Shown here: positions 34,409-43,153 of the stretch, one piece after another | How positions within the stretch are numbered: position 1 is the first letter of the stretch | Layout: the number at the start of each line of letters is the position of its first letter | Assembly: GCA_947386115.1 (NCBI GenBank) | Contig: CANDNO010000006.1 | Coordinates: forward strand, 1-63,554 | Origin: an uncultured Muribaculaceae bacterium | Lineage (GTDB): Bacteria; Bacteroidota; Bacteroidia; Bacteroidales; Muribaculaceae | Direction of reading: 5' to 3' | Length of the DNA stretch: 63,554 nt | Notes under the pieces: generated by a model | Told to the model about the DNA's origin: nothing | Database searches by the model: none | Seen by the model: the letters and a program-made list of their open reading frames with translations, nothing else | Position numbers and translations under genes: made by a program

Positions 34409-35848
34409 ATGGAACAAAAATACATCGTAGCGTTTGAGATAGGCAGCTCCTGCATCAAGGGCGCCATCGCTACCACCGAGGCCGGCAGTACAGCCGGGCG
34501 TGTTAACATACTCGCCGTCGAGACCGAACAGCTTGTCGACAAGGTGAGATATGGATGCGTGGAGAATCCCGGCGATGTCGCCGCCTGCGTCACCAACATC
34601 TGCCACAGGCTGCAGGCCGCTCCCGGAGTTACACCCCGCATGATCAAGGAGGCATACGTGGGTATAAGCGGACGCTCGCTGTCATCCACGCCCCACGAGG
34701 TAGTGCGCGATTTCCACACCGAGATCGAAATCTCACGCCGCGTTATCGACGAACTCATGGCCCAGGCCGCCTCAAACTCAATCCCCGACAAGGAGATTGT
34801 CGCCGTCGAGCCCGGCACATTCGTCCTTAACACGCAGACGTCGCTTGACCCCGTGGGCATGTTCGGCCACGTGCTTACCGCCAACGTGAGCCTCGTAGCC
34901 TGCAAGCCCAAGATCAAGAACAATATCAAGCGCGTGTTCAACGAGCGCTGCCAGCTCAACATTGCCGGTTTCATAGTCACACCGCTCGCCATGGGAGCAC
35001 AGCTACTCACATTTGAGGAGCGCCGCCTCGGTGTCATGCTCGTTGACTTCGGTGCCGAGACAACCACCGTGGCCATATATCGCGAGGGCGCTCTCGCCTA
35101 CCTCGCCACCATCCCCATGGGATCGCGCAACATCACCCGCGACATCACCTCGCTCAACTGCCTCGAAGAGCGCGCCGAGGAAATCAAGAAAGCCGTAGGC
35201 AACGCCATGCCCCCGGTATCCGACGGCAATCCGCTCGTGACCGACGGTCTCGACAACTCCGAGATAAACAACATCGTGGCCGCACGTGCCGACGAAATCA
35301 TATCCAACATCTTCGAGCAGATTTCGTATGCCGGACTCAAGCCCGATCAACTGCCTGCCGGCATCGTAGTGACCGGCGGCGGCTCGCGACTCAGAGGCTT
35401 CAACGACCTGCTCGCCAAGCAGACACACCTTAAAACCCGCCAGGCTACCGTAGGTGCCGGAGTAAATATTATAGGCAACGGATTCAACGCAACCGACGCT
35501 CTCGACGTTATATCAATAATAAGCGACGCCGCGCTGCTCAATCCTATCGAGTGCACGGTAATGCCACCGAGCATTGTAACAGAGCCTGTGGAGGGTGTCG
35601 ACACCCCCTCACACCCCATAGGTGGTGACGACAATATTTCCCGCATCGGCCTTGACGATGATGATGACCACAGTGTCCTTACCGATACCGACGTATCGGA
35701 GTCTGATAAAAAGACAAAGAAGGACGATAAAAAAGAGGACAAAGAAAAAGATAAAGAAAAAGACGGCTCATCGTCACGAGGATTCTGGACTAAGCTGAGC
35801 AAACAGCTCGGCAACATGCTCAACGACGACAGCGAGTTTGAGAACTAA
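34409..35848 (+). CDS. ftsA: Cell division protein FtsA
   Basis: A 479-residue actin-like ATPase that tethers FtsZ to the membrane. AFEIGSSCIKGAI opens the nucleotide-binding site, LVDFGAETTTVAIY is the second phosphate motif, and VVTGGGSRLRGFNDLL the adenosine motif. After the fold comes a linker rich in Lys, Asp and Glu (about 30 residues, from DKKTKKDDKK on) and a C-terminal amphipathic helix, GFWTKLSKQLGNML, the likely membrane anchor. The long charged linker is unusual compared with proteobacterial FtsA. ftsZ follows after 36 nt. Confidence 0.95.
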   Translation: MEQKYIVAFEIGSSCIKGAIATTEAGSTAGRVNILAVETEQLVDKVRYGCVENPGDVAACVTNICHRLQAAPGVTPRMIKEAYVGISGRSLSSTPHEVVRDFHTEIEISRRVIDELMAQAASNSIPDKEIVAVEPGTFVLNTQTSLDPVGMFGHVLTANVSLVACKPKIKNNIKRVFNERCQLNIAGFIVTPLAMGAQLLTFEERRLGVMLVDFGAETTTVAIYREGALAYLATIPMGSRNITRDITSLNCLEERAEEIKKAVGNAMPPVSDGNPLVTDGLDNSEINNIVAARADEIISNIFEQISYAGLKPDQLPAGIVVTGGGSRLRGFNDLLAKQTHLKTRQATVGAGVNIIGNGFNATDALDVISIISDAALLNPIECTVMPPSIVTEPVEGVDTPSHPIGGDDNISRIGLDDDDDHSVLTDTDVSESDKKTKKDDKKEDKEKDKEKDGSSSRGFWTKLSKQLGNMLNDDSEFEN

Positions 35849-35884
35849 TAATTTATAATGTAAAATACTAATTCCCAGTTAATC

Positions 35885-37276
35885 ATGACCGATTCGGAAT
35901 TCAACGATATAGCCAACAACAGCGCCTTCAGCGTTCCCGAAAAGAACAACCGCAACATCATCATGGCCATAGGCGTGGGCGGCGGCGGCAGCAACGCCGT
36001 GCGACACATGTATGAGCAGAAAATCGAGGGCGTCACTTTCGCCATCACCAATACCGACCGTCAGGCTCTCATCAGCTCGCCCGTACCCAACCGCGTACTC
36101 CTCGGCTCAGGCCTCGGTGCAGGCGGCGACATCCAGGTAGCACACGATGCAGCTGAGCAGAGCGCCGAGAGCATCAAACAGCTTTTCAACGACGATATAC
36201 GCATGGTGTTCATCACCGCCGGCATGGGCGGAGGTACCGGAACAGGCGCCGGCCCCGTAGTAGCCCGTCTGGCACGCGAGAAAGGCCTCCTCACGATAGG
36301 TATCGTAACGATTCCCTTCCTCTTCGAGGGAGAGAGCAAAATCCTCAAAGCCCTCGACGGCGCCGAGGAAATGGGCAAGTATGTCGACGCCCTGCTCATG
36401 ATCAACAACCAGCGCCTGAGCGAGATCTACCCCGACCTCAACTTCCTCAACGCGTTCGACAAAGCCGACGATACCCTCTCGATTGCCGCCCGCTCGATAT
36501 CCGATATCATCACCATCGAGGGTAAGATCAACCGAGACTTCAACGACGTCAACACAACCCTGCGCAACGGCGGCACAGCCATCATCTCGACCGGCTACGG
36601 CGAGGGAGAGAACCGCGTGTCAAAAGCCATCGAGGACGCCCTCCACTCACCACTGCTGCGCAACAGCGACATATACGGCTCGAAACGCCTTCTGTTTGTC
36701 ATCTACTTCTCCCCCGAGGCTCAGCGCGAGTTCAAGATGTCGGAGAGCGACCAGCTCACAGCCTTCACAGCCAGCATAGACCCGGGCGTAGAAATCATCT
36801 GGGGTGTATATCCCGACAACACCCTCGGCGAGAAAGTCAAGATCACCATCCTTGCATCAGGCTTCGAACCCTCGATAAAACAGACCACACGAGCTACAAA
36901 ACCCGTCATAAAAACCGAGAAATCGACCGAGCCCGTACTCGAGCCCGTCGCAGCCGACATAGTCGAAGTTGAAGAGACTGTCGAAGAGCCCCGCCAGGAC
37001 GATCCCGCATCGGTGAGAAAACGCCTCGAAGAGCAGTACGGAGCCGACGTCATCAACGCCAACATACGCGAGAAAACCCGCATGCGCCAGGTAATCCTGC
37101 AGCCCGACCAGTTTGACGACGACGCCGTCATCGATGCACTCGAGAAATCGGTAGCCTACAACCGCGAACGCCGCACCGTCGAAGACATCCAGTCGATCCA
37201 CACCCCTGCCTCGGCCGCTACAACCCCCGCGCCCGAGCCCACTAAACGCGACGACAGCAATGTCATAACATTCTGA
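35885..37276 (+). CDS. ftsZ: Cell division protein FtsZ
   Basis: A 463-residue tubulin-like GTPase that polymerises into the Z ring. AIGVGGGGSNAVRHMYE is the first GTP-binding loop, GMGGGTGTGAGPVVA the tubulin signature, and DTLSIAARSISDI belongs to the T7-loop region. The core ends near residue 325; a 140-residue variable tail with Glu/Val/Thr-rich sequence ends in DDSNVITF, which differs from the usual proteobacterial C-terminal peptide. It follows ftsA and precedes a secreted EEP-fold gene by 14 nt. Confidence 0.97.
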   Translation: MTDSEFNDIANNSAFSVPEKNNRNIIMAIGVGGGGSNAVRHMYEQKIEGVTFAITNTDRQALISSPVPNRVLLGSGLGAGGDIQVAHDAAEQSAESIKQLFNDDIRMVFITAGMGGGTGTGAGPVVARLAREKGLLTIGIVTIPFLFEGESKILKALDGAEEMGKYVDALLMINNQRLSEIYPDLNFLNAFDKADDTLSIAARSISDIITIEGKINRDFNDVNTTLRNGGTAIISTGYGEGENRVSKAIEDALHSPLLRNSDIYGSKRLLFVIYFSPEAQREFKMSESDQLTAFTASIDPGVEIIWGVYPDNTLGEKVKITILASGFEPSIKQTTRATKPVIKTEKSTEPVLEPVAADIVEVEETVEEPRQDDPASVRKRLEEQYGADVINANIREKTRMRQVILQPDQFDDDAVIDALEKSVAYNRERRTVEDIQSIHTPASAATTPAPEPTKRDDSNVITF

Positions 37277-37290
37277 AAAAACACAACAAT

Positions 37291-38370
37291 ATGAAAAGAA
37301 TATTCCTGTTTATCGCTGTTATCGCAGTTGCAATAGGCTGTATCAGCGCACAGAAAAACAAATCGGGAGAAAAAAGACAGTATGCCGTCTACGGTGTAGC
37401 ATTCTACAACCTCGAAAACCTCTTCGATACCATCAACAACAACGGCAAGTACGACCTCGAGTTCTCACCACAGGGAGCACGCCAGTGGAACGCCGTAAAA
37501 TACCGCTCAAAAATAAGCAATCTCGCCCGCGCCATCACAGCCATGACCACCAAGACCACACCCGGTGGCCCCGCCATAATAGGCGTATCGGAGATTGAAA
37601 ACGCAAGCGTACTCCACGACCTCGTGCGCGAAGTCGACCGCCAGCTCGAAGCCCAGGGCAAACCCTCCTGGAACCTCCAGGTCGTACACCACGACTCGCC
37701 CGACCGCCGCGGAGTCGACGTATCATGCCTCTACAACCCCCGCTTGTTCCGTTTCCTCGACGTTACAAACACAACCCTCCGCATCCCCGACTACGAGTCG
37801 TTCCGCACCCGCGACCAGATGTGCGTCACCGGCATCCTCGGCGGCGACACACTCAGCGTCATCGTAAACCACTGGCCCTCACGCCTTGGCGGACAGGAAC
37901 AATCATCCTACCTGCGCGAAGCCGCCGCAGCGCTCAGCAAGCAGATAGCCGACTCACTCTGGGCAATACGACCCAACCAGGGCGTCATCGTCATGGGCGA
38001 CCTCAACGACGACCCACAGGACAAATCCTGTGCCCAGGTACTCGGCGGACAGCGTAAACCCGACAACGTAGATCCCCACGGCTTCTACAACCCATTCTGG
38101 GAAATGCTCGACAAAGGCATAGGCACACTTGCCTACAAAGGCTCATGGAACCTCTTCGACCAGATCATCGTATCAGGCACATTGCTTGAAAAGAACAACC
38201 CCGACGCCCTACAGTACCGTCGATGCGCAGTCAACAACTTCGACTTCCTGCGCTCCACCGAAGGCACCAGCAAAGGAGGCCCCCTGCGCACCTACTCAGC
38301 CGGCGTCTTCCTCAACGGCTACAGCGACCACTTCCCCACCGAAGTCTTCCTGGTAAAACCCCGCAAATAA
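37291..38370 (+). CDS. Secreted endonuclease/exonuclease/phosphatase (EEP) family protein
   Basis: A 359-residue DNase I-like fold protein. The N terminus has a signal peptide (MKRIFLFIAVIAVAIGC); IGC may be a lipobox or part of a signal peptidase I site before QKNKSG. YNLENLFDT, IGVSEIENASVLHDLV (metal-binding Glu), VNHWPSRLGG, MGDLNDDPQD and YSDHFPTEVFL (catalytic Asp-His) are the EEP motifs in order. It is a metal-dependent phosphoesterase acting outside the cytoplasm; nucleic acid or phospholipid substrates cannot be told apart. It may be co-transcribed with ftsZ. A terminator follows. Confidence 0.88.
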   Translation: MKRIFLFIAVIAVAIGCISAQKNKSGEKRQYAVYGVAFYNLENLFDTINNNGKYDLEFSPQGARQWNAVKYRSKISNLARAITAMTTKTTPGGPAIIGVSEIENASVLHDLVREVDRQLEAQGKPSWNLQVVHHDSPDRRGVDVSCLYNPRLFRFLDVTNTTLRIPDYESFRTRDQMCVTGILGGDTLSVIVNHWPSRLGGQEQSSYLREAAAALSKQIADSLWAIRPNQGVIVMGDLNDDPQDKSCAQVLGGQRKPDNVDPHGFYNPFWEMLDKGIGTLAYKGSWNLFDQIIVSGTLLEKNNPDALQYRRCAVNNFDFLRSTEGTSKGGPLRTYSAGVFLNGYSDHFPTEVFLVKPRK

Positions 38371-38390
38371 CCCCTCCCCCATAACCACAT

Positions 38391-38428
38391 AAAAGCGCGC
38401 GACCCACACCACGTAGGCCGCGCTTTTT
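38391..38428 (+). terminator. Terminator at the end of the dcw cluster
   Basis: AAAAGCGCG (38391-38399) pairs with CGCGCTTTT (38419-38427) and one more T follows. It lies 20 nt after the EEP gene. Confidence 0.8.
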
Positions 38429-38493
38429 CATTAAATAATGTTGTTACCTCACTACACCATCGTAATCAGCATGTTGTGTCGATTGCCGGGTAT

Positions 38494-38515
38494 ACGCGGC
38501 ACGCCGCGTCCCTAC
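38494..38515 (-). repeat. REP-like hairpin, copy 5, joined to heptamer array
   Basis: ACGCGGC and GCCGCGT (38494-38500/38503-38509) form a 7-bp stem; the minus strand reads a perfect GTAGGGAC head (38508-38515). AATCAGCG and array 3 follow, as at 16097-16186. Confidence 0.8.
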
Positions 38516-38523
38516 AATCAGCG

Positions 38524-38603
38524 TACCTCGTACCTTGGACCTTGAACCTGGGACCTTGGACCTTGAACCTGGGACCTCGGACCTCGTACCTTGGACCTCG
38601 TAC
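38524..38603. repeat. Degenerate heptamer array 3
   Basis: About 80 nt of ACCTCGT, ACCTTGG, ACCTTGA and ACCTGGG units. It runs right up to the stop codon of the TPR gene at 38604. Confidence 0.82.
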
Positions 38604-39347
38604 CTAAAGTGTGGTGAGGAGGGTGGCGACGTGGGGGGTGGGGTGGATGGCTTGGGCGCGCTCGAGGTACTGGCGGGCGAGGACGCGGGCTTCGTCGTTG
38701 AAGCGGTCCTGGCGGCTGACGTTGTCGTAGTAGTTGCCGAGGACGAGCAGGGCGTGGTAGTTGTGGGGGTTGAGGGCTATTACTTTGGTGTATGCGTCGA
38801 CGGCTTCGCGGTCTTGTCCGAGTGCAAAGTATCCGTCGGCCAACGATGTCAGGAAGTTGATATTATCGGGCATTCCCTGGAGCATGCGGCTTGCATACTC
38901 GACCATTCCGCGGCCGTCACGGCGCCATGTGTAGTATTCGAGCAAACGGGCGTCGATATTTCGCTGCATCCACGGGAAGCGCCGGCCTACATCTTCAAGA
39001 AATTTCTCATACAGGCGTGCGTCGCCTTGCTCGAATGCCAGGCGCTGTACTCCGTTGTATATCGAATCGAGCGGTACGCGGGCGTTGAGTGATTGCTCGA
39101 GCAGTCTCATGGGCTCGTCGGGCAATTTCTCCATCGATGCGGCCACTATGGCGTGGCAATAGGTGTCGGCGGCGTCGGGCCGCTTGTCGAGCATCAACTG
39201 GTACATCGCGAGGGCGCTGGCCCACTCGTCATATTGGTAAAACCTATCGGCTTTGACTGCCAGCGAGTTATAATCGGTAGCAACGGCGCTGAACGACGCG
39301 GAGGCCGACAGCATGATTGTAAGTAATATGTGTCCTGCTTTTTTCAT
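38604..39347 (-). CDS. Secreted tetratricopeptide repeat protein
   Basis: A 247-residue exported protein with signal peptide (HILLTIMLSASASFSAVA) and TPR-like helical repeats; FLTSLADGYFALGQDREAVD and DAYTKVIALNPHNYHALLVL form a clear TPR unit in the C-terminal half. It probably serves as a protein-binding scaffold in the periplasm; partner unknown. The ATG at 39347 (MKKAGH) is used because it gives a normal signal peptide; an alternative ATG at 39383 overlaps the flippase stop by ATGA and would add 12 residues. The 3' end touches the heptamer array. Confidence 0.82.
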   Translation of the reverse strand: MKKAGHILLTIMLSASASFSAVATDYNSLAVKADRFYQYDEWASALAMYQLMLDKRPDAADTYCHAIVAASMEKLPDEPMRLLEQSLNARVPLDSIYNGVQRLAFEQGDARLYEKFLEDVGRRFPWMQRNIDARLLEYYTWRRDGRGMVEYASRMLQGMPDNINFLTSLADGYFALGQDREAVDAYTKVIALNPHNYHALLVLGNYYDNVSRQDRFNDEARVLARQYLERAQAIHPTPHVATLLTTL

Positions 39348-39379
39348 ATTTCTATAACACTCCCGGCGGCTCGATGGTT

Positions 39380-40846
39380 TCATTTCCTGAGCAATGAGCG
39401 CAGGTTCACTCCCCTCAGCTCAAGGCGCCATACGAGGGCGATGTAGGCGATGATAAACAGGGTTCCTATGCCCATATTCACGAAGTCATTGGGTGTGGCG
39501 ACGAGCTCTCCGAGGCCGTAAAGGCCGAGAGCTGCGACGGCATAGACGGCCAATCGGCCGAGACGATAGGGAACGGGGAACTTTGACTGTCCTATGACGT
39601 AGCTGGCCACCATCATGGCTCCATAACAGGCTATCGCCGCCCAGGCGCAACCCATATATCCCATGCGTGGCACGAGAATGACGTTGAGCGCAACGGTTAT
39701 GGCGAGTCCGCCTATTGAGAAGTATGAGCCCCAGGCCGTGCGGTCGGTGAGCTTATACCATATCGACAGGTTGAAGAATATTCCGAAAAACAGCTCGGCG
39801 AGCATGATTACCGGTACTACCTTAAGACCCTCGAAATAGGCGGGACTGATGAAGTAGCGCAAAACGGGCAGGAATACCATTACGGCAAGGAAAATAAGGA
39901 ATCCGAGAGCTACAAACCAGGTCATCACGCGCGAGTAATCATTGAGTTTCTGCTCCATCGTCATGCCGCCCTCGCGGTGTTTGGAAAACACGAACGGCTC
40001 GTAGGCAAACCTGAATGCCTGCAGGAACATAACCATTATGACTGCCACCTTGTAGCAGGCGCCATAGACGCCCAGATCGCTCATGGCCTGGGCGCGGTCG
40101 GGCTCCAGCACGGGGAGCAGTATCTTGTCGATGGTCTGGTTCATGATGCCGGCAAGGCCAAGCACGAGCAACGGTAGCGAATAGGAGAGCATCTCGCGTA
40201 GCAGCCTGCCGTTGAAACTGTAACGCTCGGCCCGCAGCTCGGGCACGAGCATTATTACTGTAGCAAGCGAGCATATAAGATTGGCAAGGAATATGTATCC
40301 TATGTGGGGCGTCACTCCCCACAGCCACGGGCACACTTTGATAAAAAACAGATTAAGGCCTATGTTGAGTCCTATGCCTATGAGTTTTACTGCCGCAAAA
40401 CGGTAAGGGCGTTTCTTGTAGCGCAGGTAGGCGAACGGTATCGACGTGAAAGCGTCGGCCCCGGCTGCTATCGCCATCATCCAAATATACTCGGGATGGT
40501 CGCCATAGTCGAGCCAGCGTGCCACCGAGGGTGACAACAGGCACATCACAGCCATGAACAGCAACGACGTAGCTCCAACGGTTATGAGCGTCGTAGTGTA
40601 CACCTGCCCCGGACGGCTCCAGCGCTCGTGGTTGGTAAAGCGGAAGAAGCCTGTCTCCATGCCATACGTGAGCAGAATCAGGGCCACAGCCACGTAGGAA
40701 TACAGGTTGGTAACTATGCCATATTCACCCGTAGCGGTGAACGTGTAAGTATAAATGGGCACAAGCAGCCAGTTGAGCAGTCGGCCCACAATGCTGCTTA
40801 CACCATAAACTGCAGTGTCTTTTACAAGCGATTTGAGTGATGCCAT
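39380..40846 (-). CDS. Polysaccharide flippase-like membrane protein (MOP/MATE superfamily)
   Basis: A 488-residue inner membrane protein with about 14 hydrophobic segments. The N-terminal KDTAVYGVSSIVGRLLNWLL is typical of Wzx-like oligosaccharide flippases. It would move lipid-linked saccharides across the inner membrane. ruvB lies 2 nt upstream and a GDP-mannose pyrophosphorylase gene before that, so a link to surface glycan assembly is plausible. No substrate can be named. Confidence 0.9.
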   Translation of the reverse strand: MASLKSLVKDTAVYGVSSIVGRLLNWLLVPIYTYTFTATGEYGIVTNLYSYVAVALILLTYGMETGFFRFTNHERWSRPGQVYTTTLITVGATSLLFMAVMCLLSPSVARWLDYGDHPEYIWMMAIAAGADAFTSIPFAYLRYKKRPYRFAAVKLIGIGLNIGLNLFFIKVCPWLWGVTPHIGYIFLANLICSLATVIMLVPELRAERYSFNGRLLREMLSYSLPLLVLGLAGIMNQTIDKILLPVLEPDRAQAMSDLGVYGACYKVAVIMVMFLQAFRFAYEPFVFSKHREGGMTMEQKLNDYSRVMTWFVALGFLIFLAVMVFLPVLRYFISPAYFEGLKVVPVIMLAELFFGIFFNLSIWYKLTDRTAWGSYFSIGGLAITVALNVILVPRMGYMGCAWAAIACYGAMMVASYVIGQSKFPVPYRLGRLAVYAVAALGLYGLGELVATPNDFVNMGIGTLFIIAYIALVWRLELRGVNLRSLLRK

Positions 40847-40848
40847 AT

Positions 40849-41877
40849 TTATCCGAAAATTCCTCCGAGATTGTCATTCAAGGCCTTGCCCAGGTGACGG
40901 TAGGCGAGCTCTGTCACTTCGCGTCCGCGGGGAGTGCGCTTGATGAAACCCTCTTTTATCAGGAACGGTTCGTAGACCTCCTCGATAGTGCCGGGATCCT
41001 CACCGAGAGCTGTAGCTATGGTGCTGATTCCCACAGGTCCGCCCTTGAATTTAGTAATGATAGTGGTAAGGATCTTGTTGTCAATCTCGTCGAGGCCATA
41101 CTTGTCGATATTCAGCGCCTCAAGGGCAAAGCGTGCTATCTCGGGATCGATCGAGCCGTTGCCCTTGACCTGAGCGAAGTCGCGCACGCGGCGCAACAGC
41201 GCATTGGCGATACGGGGCGTACCGCGCGAACGCATCGCTATCTCGTGGGCCGCATCGCCGGTTATACCTACACCCATGAGGCGGGCCGAACGCGCTATGA
41301 TACGCTCCAGCACTTCGTGGTCGTAGTATTCCAGGTGGCAGTTGATGCCGAATCGGGCACGCAGTGGCGACGTGAGCAGGCCGCTGCGCGTCGTTGCACC
41401 AACGAGGGTGAAGGGGGACAGCGTGAGCTGCACGCTGCGCGCTCCGGGACCCTTGTCGATCATGATATCGATGCGATAATCCTCCATCGCCGAGTAAAGA
41501 TATTCCTCGACAACGGGACTGAGGCGGTGTATCTCGTCGATAAACAGCACGTCGTTCTCCTCGAGCGACGTCAGTATACCCGCAAGGTCGCCCGGCTTGT
41601 CGAGCACGGGACCCGAGGTTACCTTGAATCCCACGCCAAGCTCGTTGGCGATGATATTGCTAAGCGTTGTCTTGCCCAGTCCGGGAGGGCCGTGCAACAG
41701 CAGGTGGTCGAGAGCCTCGCCACGCATGCGGGCGGCCTCGACAAATATTTTCAGGTTCTCGACAATCTTCTCCTGGCCGCTGAACGAGTCAAACTGAGAC
41801 GGTCTCAGAGCACGTTCAAAATCGCGGTCACGTTCGGCTGCCGAACCCGACGAATGTATATCAAACGAATCAGACAT
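40849..41877 (-). CDS. ruvB: Holliday junction branch migration helicase RuvB
   Basis: A 342-residue AAA+ ATPase that drives branch migration of Holliday junctions with Ruv[20 protein letters not shown] opens the protein, [20 protein letters not shown] is Walker [14 protein letters not shown] is Walker [20 protein letters not shown] is the sensor region, and [16 protein letters not shown] ends the winged-helix domain. Length is normal. ruvA and ruvC are not adjacent. It is 3 nt downstream of the manC-like gene and 2 nt upstream of the flippase gene, so all are probably co-transcribed. Confidence 0.97.
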   Translation of the reverse strand: MSDSFDIHSSGSAAERDRDFERALRPSQFDSFSGQEKIVENLKIFVEAARMRGEALDHLLLHGPPGLGKTTLSNIIANELGVGFKVTSGPVLDKPGDLAGILTSLEENDVLFIDEIHRLSPVVEEYLYSAMEDYRIDIMIDKGPGARSVQLTLSPFTLVGATTRSGLLTSPLRARFGINCHLEYYDHEVLERIIARSARLMGVGITGDAAHEIAMRSRGTPRIANALLRRVRDFAQVKGNGSIDPEIARFALEALNIDKYGLDEIDNKILTTIITKFKGGPVGISTIATALGEDPGTIEEVYEPFLIKEGFIKRTPRGREVTELAYRHLGKALNDNLGGIFG

Positions 41878-41880
41878 ACG

Positions 41881-42963
41881 TTATAGATACTTGTCTCCGT
41901 ATTTCTCTTTGGCGTCGTTGACCATCAGCTTGATACGCTGTTCCTCGCTCTTGGGGCAGATGAGCAGCACATCGCCGGCATCGGCAATGATATAATCCTG
42001 CAATCCCTCTACCACTACAAGCTTCTCGCCATCGACGGCAAAAATATTTCCTTTTGAGTTATAAGCTATCACCCGGCAGTTCTGTGTCACGTTACCGTCG
42101 CGGTTGCGGGGTGAGTTGTCATACAGCGCGCTCCACGTGCCAAGGTCGCTCCAGCCGAAGTCGACACACTCGACATACACGTTGGATGCCTTTTCCATTA
42201 CAGCGAAGTCGATCGAGATGCCCATGCAACCGGGGAAATTGGCCTTGATGAAATCCATCTCGCCGGGTGTGCCGTAGACATCGCCTCCCTGTTCAAAAAT
42301 CGAGTAGATGTCCTGGGCATGTTCGGCAAGTGCTTTCTTGATAACCGATGCTTTCCAGAGGAAAATCCCCGAGTTCCAGAAAAACTCGCCGCTATCCACA
42401 AACACCTGTGCCAGCTCGAGGTTGGGCTTCTCGGTAAACGTCTTCACCTTGAGAATTCCGGGCTCCACTTCGCGGCCTATCTGGATATAGCCATAACCCG
42501 TTTCGGGGCGTGAAGGCTTGATGCCGAGCGTGAGGAGGGCATCGGTGCGCTCAACAAACTCAAACCCTTTCAATATGCTTGTCTCGAACTCCTTCTCGCG
42601 GGTAATCAAGTGATCGCTCGGAGTCACAATCATGCTCGCCTCGGGATCGAGAGCGGCAACATGATGTGCGGCCCAGGCTATACATGGCGCCGTATTACGG
42701 CGTGCGGGCTCCAGGAGAATACGGGAATCATCGATATCGGGCAACTGCTCCTTTACGAGAGGCGCATACTGGGCATTAGTCACCACGATGATATTCTCGC
42801 GAGGCACAATAGGCAGTATGCGGTCATAGCTCATCTGCAGGATGGAGCGTCCCGTGCCGAAGAAATCAATGAACTGTTTTGGGCGGTTTGTACGGCTGTA
42901 AGGCCAGAAACGGCTACCGATACCACCACACATTATCACACAATACCGATGCTTGTTAATCAT
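41881..42963 (-). CDS. Mannose-1-phosphate guanylyltransferase
   Basis: A 360-residue nucleotidyltransferase that makes GDP-mannose from mannose-1-phosphate and GTP, for surface glycans and GDP-fucose. IMCGGIGSRFWPYSRTNRPKQF is split here as CGGIGSRFWPYSR and PKQF, the GTP-binding signature; SMIVTPSDHLI and FTEKPNLELA are further family motifs. It lacks the C-terminal phosphomannose isomerase domain of bifunctional ManC/AlgA. The ATG at 42963 (MINKHRYCVIMCGG) is chosen; an upstream frame adds 33 unlikely residues. Confidence 0.93.
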   Translation of the reverse strand: MINKHRYCVIMCGGIGSRFWPYSRTNRPKQFIDFFGTGRSILQMSYDRILPIVPRENIIVVTNAQYAPLVKEQLPDIDDSRILLEPARRNTAPCIAWAAHHVAALDPEASMIVTPSDHLITREKEFETSILKGFEFVERTDALLTLGIKPSRPETGYGYIQIGREVEPGILKVKTFTEKPNLELAQVFVDSGEFFWNSGIFLWKASVIKKALAEHAQDIYSIFEQGGDVYGTPGEMDFIKANFPGCMGISIDFAVMEKASNVYVECVDFGWSDLGTWSALYDNSPRNRDGNVTQNCRVIAYNSKGNIFAVDGEKLVVVEGLQDYIIADAGDVLLICPKSEEQRIKLMVNDAKEKYGDKYL

Positions 42964-43153
42964 ATATATAGGATACTTTGTGTTTACATTCAGGTAGAGC
43001 AACGGCACCGTGCCGCCGCTATTGGGGGGCTCTAAGTTACAACATAAAAACGATTCGGTCAAGTATTCGCCGAAAATTCACTCCGCCCCGCCCACAAATC
43101 ACCACCTCGATAATCAAGATGCACGAACTTGAGGCAGTTTTATAGTCAACGGT

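Noticed and set aside
40837..41886. A 349-codon frame opposite ruvB
   Set aside because: It covers the same span as ruvB, whose motifs are complete on the minus strand, and shows no family signature.
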